A stretch of 64,000 bases of DNA, from contig OV277862.1 of NCBI GenBank assembly GCA_922989275.2, positions 63,315,832-63,379,831 of the forward strand, read 5' to 3'. Below the pieces are notes generated by a model. That model worked only from the letters and a program-made list of their open reading frames with translations, did not search any database and was not told the origin of the DNA. The stretch's first letter is position 1; each line of letters starts with the position of its first letter. This DNA is from Gari tellinella. Its lineage: Eukaryota; Mollusca; Bivalvia; Cardiida; Psammobiidae. Of this stretch, positions 27,901-39,900 are shown piece after piece. A program made the translations under genes and the position numbers.

Positions 27901-30900
27901 AAGAAGTATAAATGGGCACAGTTACAACAGGGTCGACTATATTTAAGGAACAGTTAACATAAATACCAAGAACAGAAAAAAGGTAAGATCCACTTTCAAG
28001 TACTTCTTACGAAACGAAACAAGAAATACGTGTTGGAACTACTTACAATAGCAATTCAATATTGTAGACGTTACATTATCGACATGCATCCATATGTTAA
28101 CAAACAATTTCAATTCTCATCAGAAGCCAAATTGCTCGGGGACTGATCAGGGTAGAAAATATTTGTAATTGTAAGTACAGTGGTCTTAACAAAATAAGGG
28201 GTAATAATACATCAAATAGTTTGTTCAGCTTAGATCGAATTAGAATGCAGATATTTTACCCACATGTAGTACAGGTATACCAATGATAATTTATTGAGCT
28301 GTGAATTTCTTTGCTGTAAGATGTTTTCAGCATTTATGTTATGAACACCTAGCAAGATATTTACATAACTGAATTTGTCCAAGTTTAGCATAAAGTTAAA
28401 AAACCTTATACCAAACAGACCGATTAGTTTTTCATGAAGCTGCAATCTAACATGAGAAGTAACTGGACAATCACAAATCACGTGGTCAGTCAAACTGCCT
28501 TCTTCAATTTCTCTGCCGCACTTACGGCAAGATTCGTCTGTTCTTACTGTGTACGAAATCAGCTGTGCAATTGACTTACAGCATTTTAGAGCACGTGGAC
28601 ATAACGAAGCATTTTCCCATATATATGACATTCTATAATCAGAATGAATTGATCTGAACCTGCAGAAATTAGGGGACGATGTGCGAGTGTCCCATGCACT
28701 TATATATTGAGCTTTGACTTTAGAATGTACCGTTCTCTTCCATACATTTTTCTTTGGAAATCTGCCACTATCAATGTATGTATCTAATGCATTCTTTAAA
28801 TCATATTTTTCTAAAATGTTAACTATATCTGAAACATATCCTGACATACATTTATTCAGAGTGAAAGAGCTAAGTCTCTTCAAAAATAAATGTTTGACAG
28901 TACAGTCACGTTCGAGTCGACACAGCTGACCGAGAAATTTCAATTTCCTTATATCGATTTCTGCCTCAATCGGTAAAATATCTAAAAGACTCAGTGCGAC
29001 ATCAGTACTTGTTCTCATATTAAGACCTTGTAGATACTTAACACACATTTAGGCGCGTGAGTGTTTTATTGAAAATTCAAACACTGAAACGTTTGTTCTT
29101 TGTTCGCGAAGTGTGTTAGAATTGAACTTAAAAGGCGTTACTAACAAAATCACTTCCAAACAATAAACACAAAAATGTTTGCTTTTGTTTTAACGTCCGT
29201 TTCTGCCATTTTGGGCTAATTGGACACCCCAGAGAGAGGGAAGTGGAAACAGAAAACCCGAGCGCGATGCCATACTCTTATTATCGACATAGTTATATGG
29301 TTCTGTTGGATGCCCAGTGTAAAGAACTGATATATCAAACTTTGTTTTATAAAGTGTCATCCGAAGGACTAGGTCCAGCAGGGATCGAACTCAAAACTCC
29401 TGGTACAATGTATCATAGTGGAGTGCATTACCACTGGAACACGTCTGCCACAAAGTGTAGATGAGTAATCGTGTTGGAAAGCTTCTTGTCTGTGGGTTCA
29501 AATATAATACGAGTGACAAACAGTGAAACATTTCACTGGGATTGTTCATTTGAAGCCTCAGGGATATACGAGTTTAACAAGCAGCGGCTGACCCCGGTAT
29601 TCACGGTTAAGAGTGTACGAGTAGTGATACACACCATCAACTTATTTTGAAATTCATACTTACGTTAATGACTGAGTGCAGTCTGTAGACTGTTCGCGGG
29701 TCTTCATTGTCGTCTGCTAGGGAGATATCTCTGTTAGCGTCAATACACAGGTACTTCCGGGTAGTCATGTGACGTAATCGTATCTGCTGCTCCCACTGAA
29801 GAACCTCGCCTGTACGAGATATAATCAGTGTAAGTCAAATTAGAACAACACCAATTCTAAAAGAGCTTGGCATAAGTTTTGTTAAAGGCATTTCCCCTCA
29901 GTTTTTTTTTCAGCGTACAAACAGGGCTTTGCTAAAACTAATTGATAGGAAGCAGATTTTAGCAACCTCCTGTCAGGATGCAGGAAGTATCTCCTATCGG
30001 ACTTTAACTTGTAATACATAAAGCATGAAAAGGTGTCTCTGATAAATAAGTAAATGCATTAACATGTACAAGTGGAGAAAAACGGGTTTTTTTTTGCAAA
30101 CGCATTTCAACAAAATGTAGAAAATACAAAATGTAACAGCCTTTCGTGAATTTAAACGATTTATTTTATTTTGAGTGGCACACAGTTTTGAGCACGATCA
30201 GACCTAGGTCCAAATTGTTTGCAATAAAAATAAGAGTCAACGCGTTTATTTGAAAAGAATAACGTCTTCTGTCCTATACTGCCCTGGGAGAAAGGGTTTA
30301 TATTTCAAGTTCGTCATGTCCTTATGAAAGATAATAGACTAGCTGAGCATAAACAATAACATACATATACAAATTTAAAGTACACTTAACAAACATATTC
30401 TCATACAATTTATTAATCACTTGTCATTCGTTCTGTTTTAAAGATTCAAGTTCATAAGGTGTATTTAGTAAATAAAGTCATTACAATACAGTAAAACCTC
30501 GCTATTACGACCACTAAATTATGTTAAGTATTAGGGTGTTTACGATAGGTGACCGCTTAAAGCAAGGTGACAGTGAAACAGAAAGCTCCTATAGGAGCTT
30601 TCTGTTTCACTGTAACCTTGCTTTAAGCTGTCACCTGTCTATTATACACTCAATTAGCCTTCGTTTTAGTGGTCGTAATAGCGAGGTTTTACTGTATATT
30701 CATTATAATGTGAATGAGCCAAAAATGATGTTTTATTTAACATAGATAGATCCTACATTCTATAAAGTGTCAATGTTTATCTACAGTTCAACCCACTTCT
30801 GCTTAAACACACCTTTTTACGCCTTTAATTAATTTCTCCAATGAAGAAAATATAAGTTCCACTTTAAACAGTCATTAATACAATGTAAGTACCAAGGGAA

Positions 30901-33900
30901 ATGGTTTCTATTTCCTCGTAGAAATGTGGAAATTAAAGCAGAATGCTTCTTGAGGCGTATTCTGTTTTACATCCAACCCGAATTAAGTGGTCACCTGTCT
31001 ACAATTCTAGATACAGGCTATGGGGTAATGGATTAAATATTTCAGAAATCATCTTATCAGGATATCCACTTGTTGTCTGCAATGATAACTTGCTGTGTTT
31101 ACTCACCATTGAAGATGCCATTTTCTGACTCGATGACCCAGTACGAGTTGCCAGAGGTGGGTGGAGATAGTGTTCGGGGCTTGTGCTGATCCATGACCCG
31201 GATCCGGAAATGCACTGTAAAACACAATCGATGGAAATTGACATTCTGTCTTATAATCTAGTAAGTCATTACACATATTATCTCGTTCCTTTAAATAAAC
31301 AAGGTAAGACGGATTTACAAGAGCCCCAGATGAGAGTTTTTCAAACACTAAATCTTTATTTTTTTGCATTAAAAGTATGCTCATTAGAATCGTGTCTTCG
31401 ATTTTGTGCTGAAATGAGTGAGAAAATGCAGGATTTGCTGAGTTTACTTCCTCTTATCTGGAGCCTAGGAAGCTATAACTTAAACTTTTCATTTATATTT
31501 ATCGCATTCAGTTTTCAGTTACATTTAAATTACTATCGCATTAATATGACATGTATTGCTCATCTGATAATAAATAAATAAATTTCAATTTAACTGGCGC
31601 CAAATATATTTATCTATTTACACATTAAACTTTGTGCATTGCGACTAGTTGGATTAAAGACCACATTCCTGGTTTCAAATGCAGACGTTGATCAGGATCT
31701 GCACTGTGACAGCTTTAACAAACAACCATATCAAGCAATTTAGATCCAGGTCATTCATGCCCTTTTAAAACGCGGTAGCTTATCTAAATGTAATAAAATT
31801 GGTTAGCAATGTCATCATTTTTCCTGTGACGCGGCTCAAACAATGGTTATAACAATACCGTCTTCAGTGACCTCATCGTCAAACAACCCCTCTGCCACCA
31901 TGTAAGCCTCCAGCTCCTTGTGAAACAGTCGTATTATACTGCCGCCCTACAATACATAACACAACCGAACATCAACACTATTTAAACCATTACCCCATAG
32001 ATACCCTTTTTACGCATTTAATTAACTCCTCAATAAAAAGTAAATAGTTCAACTTTATACAGTAATGAATATGCACCACAAGAAATTTGTTTTATATTTT
32101 TTTACGGTGTCTTATCTGGAGCTAAACTGTTTGACACCCATTTCAGTGTTTCTTAAGTAAAAAACGCATACATTTCCTAATGTTAAAACTAAGAGCAGAA
32201 ATCCGAACGGAAACGATCCATAGGTCTGAAGAAATTATGGAAAATCCAAAGATTTCGGAAAAATCCCGAAAAATGACAGCCATGTATTAACATGTCACTT
32301 AACATTTCTCAAGATATCAGTTACAGTGGAAAATACTTTGTTATTTTCCGTTTAAACGCAAACAAAAGGCAAACGCATATCAGTAAAATGTAGAAACTTT
32401 TCGATCATTCTAAATGTTTTTTTTCCCAACATGACGGCGAACAGTTTGGAGCCTGATTAGACACCGGGTGACCCGGCGTCTTATCTGACTCCAAATTATT
32501 TGCAATGGAAATACTAGTTTTAGCGTAAACGCGTTTATTAGGAAAGAGTAAGGTCTTTTTCATTGTAACTATATCGATAATTAAGGAAAACAAATTCTAG
32601 CTAATTATTAGATATATTTTCTTCGACAGTTGATGCTGTGTTTTTGATTGAGATATGGAAATTGTGATCAAAAGTGTTTCATCATTGACATTTCAATTTC
32701 ACAACTATCGTCAGCTCTTCAAAATTGACTATGAAATATTAGAGTTTATATGTGTACATGTATGTAGAAATATCATCACGAGGGCCGAACTGTTTTTTTT
32801 TTTTTAAAATATGTTTGATCAAGATCAGATGACGAGTTGATCGGCGTCTGATCTTGGTCAAAGCTATTTGTCAATACCGTCTATCGATCGATATATATTC
32901 ACCACTTTAATTATACCCTTCTCCGCCATGACGTCATCAGTTTTAAACAACTGCCTTCTGCTTGTATTTCTTAAATTTAAAGTTTATGTATTTTGACTTA
33001 AGAAATATAGCATTGGGTGTGAAACCGTTGGATACTAAATAGACGACGCGTGACGCGGCGTCTGAGCAGGATCCGAACTGTTTGAAAATAACCATTGTAT
33101 ACCAGGGCTAAGGCAGTGATGAGTTACGTGTAACAGGAAAAAGAAAGAATATGATCGGAAAATATGCATCACAGAGCAACTCATTTATCAAACCAGGCAA
33201 GCTAAACAAGTGGGAGTACATACCCTCACAAATAACTCCGCATCTGACGTTTGTTTCCTGAACCTGATTAGCGTGAATCCGGATCTTTCTACGCCCAAGT
33301 TCACTTCAGATCTGCAAAGAACGGTCAGCAAAACTGTATCACATATGTTTGATAAAGCAATTAAATCATTTTGCTTATAAAAAAAGTAAATAATACTTGA
33401 ACTGTTTAACTCATCCACCCCTAAAACCTTTAATTCCAATTTCAAAATATGTCTTGTCCATTTTTGACTATTCAGGGTTGATTTTAGCAATATATTTCTA
33501 AATGAAAAACAGTGTAGACCCTGATCAGAGGGCTCCTGAAGGAGCCATCTGACCAGGTTCTATACTGTTTGCATGGGACAAGTGTAATCATCACATGTAC
33601 ACTGATTGTAAATAACGAGTATACTCGTCGCTAGGGTTGAATGTGTTAAGTTTTTAATCACATTATTGGCGAATTTGTCAATACTGCTACAAGATGTACA
33701 CGCGTTTCAATCCAGAACCCCAGATAAGTGTGGGCTATTTCGGATGATGTATCTATGCATTATATTGGTCTTTTTTAATAACATAATAAGGTATTATGCA
33801 GGCACTTTTTAGATTTTGTTTTACTTTACTTCCTGCTATGAAATGTTCATCAAAAGATATTCCAATAGGTGTTACACATATTCTAATAAAACAAACTTAG

Positions 33901-36900
33901 AGACGAGTGTCAAACAATTTGTATCTAGATCGGACACCGTGAAATGCGGCGTCTGATCTGGATCCAAACTGTTTGAAAATGTTATTCAGTCGCAATCGCC
34001 AGGATTTGTGTTAAACTGCTTAATATGCCAATATGTTTAGCCGGTATATATATTTTGGAATCTAATAGTAATGACTTTAGTCAAATATACATGTACATGT
34101 GCCGCGCTAAAACATTTATTGCATTACAAATAGTAAAGACTAAGACCCGCTGCCGCGCCAGAGCAACTGTTTGGCACTACATTGTTGGACAATGTAAACA
34201 TTGGTCATATTTGCCTAGACTGAAAAAGCGGTTTGGCTTGGTCTTCACATTTTAACATTGTAACAAGTCGCGTTTTGTCATAACCCAGCTCATATATATT
34301 GTATTTGTAAAACTGTAGGGGAAGGGCCGACTCGAATTTATAGTAAATAAGAGAATAAACAATTTGCAACCTGTGGATTCTTCTATGCTCATATGTTGGA
34401 TTTGTCAATTTTAATGTAAGGGTTGCTTGATCTTAATTTTTATGTTCGTTTTCATTGTTTATGATCCGGGACATTTTCTTAACTATTTTCATTTTCGTTT
34501 TGTTTTCTATTGAAATTCGTATCAGCAAACAGTATATATTCTGATAAAACGCCTTAAATAGTCAAAAATAAACTATACTTAAGGTCTTAGATGGGTAATG
34601 CTTGACTGCGCACAGGGGCCCACACACGATTGCTTTTTTTAGAAAAACAAATCGTCAGAAGGTATATATACTTATGACGATTTTTTCTCTCAAAAGCAAT
34701 CGTGTCGGGCCCTGTGAGAAATTGAGCTCTGAGTGGAAAAATTTGAAAATCGACGAGTGGCCGGTGCGGAAATAAAAGAAAAAAATGTTTCAGTGGATCA
34801 TAACTATTGTGCGGGCGCTAAAATTGTTGAGTTTGCCAATGAAGAGCTAGATTTGCCAGGATCTGCGAGACAAGCGCCCATAGATGATGAGGGATGCATG
34901 ATGAGATGACATGATGATGATTACAGGAAGATGATTTCGGCTAATCTCATTTGTTTCCAAAGCAGCCTGTTTGGATTAAAACCAGCAATCCGCCTTCCTT
35001 TTAGCTCTTACAGTGGAGAAAACGCTATTCTTTCCCAGTAAACGCTTTTACGCTATAAGTATTATTTCCAGTGCAAACATATTGGAGATTGATCAGACGC
35101 CGGGTAAACCCGGCGTCTGATCTGGCTCCAAACTGTTTGCCACTCAGATAACAATGAAAGGTCAGAATTGTCAAAAGAAAATCCGTTTCCGTATTTTAGT
35201 GTTTTACGTTTGCGTGTAAACAGGAAAGAATAACTTTTCATTTTTAGTCTAAACTTTTCAATTTCACACACATATTGTAGAAAGCGTTACCTGGTAGCTT
35301 TCGTCCGAGTACTTCGGACTTCGTCAGCCAACTGAATTGACTTCTCATTGGGGATTAACACCGCTCGAGGCCTTCGTGAGCGATGTTAATGTCGAGTCCC
35401 AGATGTGCGGGAGGTTGTATCGGCCCCCGTCCCTGTTGAGCGCCGGTTTGTGTGCCCTGATGTATACTGCTTCCTTTACCCCCCGTTCAAACCATGAGGG
35501 TTCGCGGTCTAGGATTGTCACTGATTCGAGAGACACACCGTGTCCTGGGCAGTCTTTATGTAAATTGCGTGATACCTCACTTGTACTGGAGCTGGGCCGT
35601 CTATGCTCCATGAATCTCGCTTTCAAATTCCTGCGCTCAACAGGGACGGTGGCCGATACAACCTCCCGCACATCTGGGATTCGACATTAACATCGCTCAC
35701 GAAGGCCTCGAGCGGTGTTAATCCCCAATGAGAAGTCAATTCAGTTGGCTGACGAAGTCCGAAGTACTCGGACGAAAGCTACCAGGTAACGCTTTCTACA
35801 ATATGTGTGTGAAATTGAAAAGTTTAGACTAAAAATGAAATGGATAACACCACACAGTTAAACCTTCATCAACAAGGAAAGAATAACGTTTTCTCCACTG
35901 TAGCAGAGGGGATCATCTCGGTCTAATAAACAGAAAACATTCCCTGTGACAAATACGCCCCAGAACCACAACAAAGGTAGAGGAACATACTGCCTATTAA
36001 ATACAGGTTTGACTGTAAATCAAACCTGTGGTACATGCTTAAAATGTTTTCTTAAATCAACCCTTCACTCCATTGATACTCATGTTAACACATTTAATTT
36101 ATTCCTTCACTCAAGTAAATAGTTTAATTTTATACAGTCATGAATATGCACAATAAAAATCCTTTATCTATGCAGGTTGTACATAGTTTAAGCAGACTGG
36201 AAGTAAACCAGAATGAATCCTGCTTTAATTTCAGCGTGCTTTATGCAATCATCTCTCTTCAATACTTAAATAAGCTATGGAGTAAAGGGTTAAATATCTA
36301 TTGCAATTACTGGGTTGCAACATACTAGCCGTTTATTATGAAACTTGGTAATCATTGTCAACTTTTACAGTCAATCTTGCATTAAGCGATCACTCTAGTG
36401 AATACCCATATTTTGTCTGGTAGGAGCTGTCTGTTTAATGCAGGATAAAACTAATTCAGAATGCTCCAGTAGGAGTTTTCTTCACTATTTCTACCCTGAG
36501 TTAATTAGTCTAGTGTCATAATGAAGAGGTATGTACACTGATTCGCAAGGTGGTTGCTTTATACAAGATTGACTGTATGTTTCACATTTCTTGCTGGAGA
36601 ATATTGTTTATCTTGCAGAAAATAAGTTGTCAAACAGACAATAGCTATTAAATTGACATTTTTTGTGAATTCCACAAATATTTGCAAATGACAGTGCATG
36701 TTACACCAACAAACTTCAATTTTCCTTGATTTTACTTTCCCACCCCTCTCAAACACAATTGCATTTTCCTCAAGTTACATGAGGTCAACCCTCCTTATTT
36801 TTTTGTATTTTGTTCTAGAGACATGGAAGATAATATTAAGTGTGGTCACTATGAATGCCCATGCCTAAATTCTGTAAAAATCTCAATTTTACTAAAATGT

Positions 36901-39900
36901 AAAAATTGATTTTTGAGAACAAAATGGACTCATAAATTATTTTTTCCGAAATATAAGATTTTATTTTAATGTAATATGCACAATATTTAATTTTTCTGCT
37001 TGTACATGTATTAGTATAAAACAATGTCTTAAGAATGAATGCGTAAATAAATTTTGATCTTTTATTAATAAAATGTAATGTTTATCCTCGGACAGAAAAA
37101 GGAGGGGTAGTCATTTTAGGACGTTTTTTGAAAAAAAGGATACAAGACAAAAATACTCATAATTTCAGTTATAGATGGTGAAACATCTTTTAACTCTGGA
37201 AATGATGTAGAATTGAATACTAAATAAGATGGTGTATAGCTTTTGCGGATTCGTTTCGGAGAGCATTACCCATCTAAATCCTTGATTTGAAACTGAGATT
37301 TCCCATCCTCCGCACAATGCAGCGTCTGATCAAAGTTTACAAGTTTGCCTATGTCCCATATATGGGAACGCGGCACAAATGGGTAAATAGTTATCAAGTG
37401 ACTATCCATCTTCATATATAATGACCTAAAAAGCACTGAACCCTGCCCAGCAATATCCATCTTTCTCTAAGATTACTTATATAATATATCTATCTGGTTT
37501 TACTTTTCCGCTTGATCAAGCCTAGTATGCATGTAATATATCCAGTTACATCGATATCTCTATTACGTCCACTTAACCCCTTCACTGCCATGACGTCATA
37601 AAATCTAAACAATTGTCGTCTGTTTCTATTTCTAAAAATCCATTTTTAGGTATTTTGACCTAAGAAATATTGAAACGAGTGTCAAACAGTTTGGATCCTG
37701 ATCAGATACGCGGCGTCTGATCAGGATCCAAACTGTTTTTTAAAAAAACTACTCTACTCGGGGTAAGGCAGTGAAGGGGTTAAACAATGGTGGTATAAAA
37801 CAGACAATACAGTCAAACTTGTTTTCACCCATTACTCAATAACACGCCTTTGAACACATTGTTATGCCTTCAATTTTTTCTTCTTCTGAAATAAATAGCT
37901 GGTCTTAATTTCCAATTTCGTTTTGTTTTTATATTGAAAGTCCTATCAGCAAACAGTGTAGTCTCTGATCAGACGCCGCATTATGCGGCGTCTGATCAGA
38001 GTCTACTCTGTTTGCCATTGTCTCATTTAAGGGATCGTTGGCATAAATGAGTCAAGATTCAAGTTTATTCAATGAGTTTGACTGTAGCTGTTATTGATTA
38101 GTCGTAACAGCGGAAATATAGGATGTTATACATTTTTCTTTGAGATTTAGTTGATTATTCATATAATCTATCTAATTGGCCATTTTTGTTCATTATCTAG
38201 TTATTGCAATAAACAGGACATCTTAGATGGCGAGATTGTTAACAGTATAAGTCCCAGAGGAAGTGTAGGATATCGACTATAGAGAATGTGGTACATGTGT
38301 TCGATCATTATTACTGTTAGATTAAACATGACTTACATATAGCCGAAACTAGGTTGAGTACATAGGAACTTGAGACTTGGTCTAAATCTTGTTACAGTAA
38401 AATCTTGCAACAAATTAAGATCACATTAATTGAAATATATATTATTTAATAATACAAACATATGTTTAAGTCATACATAGATCATAAGGATTAGAATGAA
38501 AGCAATTGCTTATTAAGTTATTCTCCTGTGGTCATATTTATAACCAAACCGTACTGAACTACCATTCACTGATCTTCCATAAACATAATAATAAGTTGTT
38601 GTTACCCAAGAGTGAAGTGGTCGAGTTGGAAACCGGCGCTTGCGTGGAAGAAATGTCCGGGTGATTTGATACTTTCAAACACTATCTGGTCGTATATTTG
38701 TACCTACAACACAGAAAGATAGTGAGCTGGGGCCCGTTTTACTAAACAACTTACGCATTTTTTTTGCGTAAGTCAAAATTTTTTATTTTAATTTATATTT
38801 TTTATTATCACTTGCTACATGTACAAACAGCAAATAGCCAGACCAGAGGACGCGCTTTTATCGCGTCCTCTGATCTGGCTATTTGCTGTTTGCAAACGTT
38901 TATGATAGAAAAATAAGAGTTAAACGATTTTGACTTACGCAAAATTTTGCGTAAGTAGTTTAGTAAAACGGGCCCATGATGATTAGCCCATAACTCCCTA
39001 AATAGACATGTTTACGCCTTTATTTAATTTCTTTACTTAATAACATAGTTCTACTCTTTACAATCATGAATACATCCCATGAGAAATAATAAATATTTTC
39101 TATATCCTAGCAGTTGGTACATGTACGAGCTTTAAGCTTAGCAGGCTGAAAAAAGCTGGATGTGTAGAGAGTGTAGAGATATATAGCTGCATGTAAATTT
39201 CTCGATCTAGTCTACAGTGGAGAATCTGTTATTCTTTCCCAATAAACGCGTTTACGCTAAAACTATTATTCGCAGTGCAAACAGTTTGGAGCCAGATCAG
39301 ACGCCGGGTAACCCGGCGTCTGATCAGGCTCCAAACTGTTTGCCACCAAGATAAACAAGAATTATCAGAATTGTCCAAAAGTTGTTCTTTTCTACGTTTT
39401 AGCGCTTTGCGTTTGCGTACGTTTGCGTTTAAACGGGAAAGAATAACAGATTATCCACTGTATATAGGTAAACTGTTCAACTTGTCATAACTTTTGTCCA
39501 AATAGTCACAGCCGCAATTCAAAATATTACATTTACAAGTAGTGAATATTTCAAAGTTTGGAACAAATCCTTTATAAAGTATAGAGGTAGTTAGCTGCAC
39601 AAGATGTTTTCTCAACAGAATGTAGGAACATCAAATCAAAGTGTTATAACTTTTTTCAAAAAGTTTGCAGCCCGGATTCCAAACCACATGAACACTTTCC
39701 CATATAAATAGTTAATATATTAAAGCTTGAAACAACTTCCTAAAGTAGTGTAGAAAGATAACTGCACAAAAATGTTTTAACAGACGGACGAACAGACAGA
39801 AATACAGATAGAAAGCAAATCATCAATATGACTCTCCCTACTGTTCGTTACTCATAATTTGTCTCTTCATTGGTCTTTGTGAAGCCCTAATAATAGAAAT

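Noticed and set aside
29382..29455. A functional tRNA gene on the minus strand
   Set aside because: A B-box-like motif is present, but the acceptor stem and a clean T-arm cannot be paired. A SINE head fits better.
29243..29464. 73-codon frame on the plus strand
   Set aside because: It overlaps a probable SINE on the other strand, and its codons cover the tRNA-like boxes.
35337..35690. 117-codon open frame on the plus strand
   Set aside because: It is antisense to the GIY-YIG end of the Penelope-like element and a by-product of the inverted repeat.
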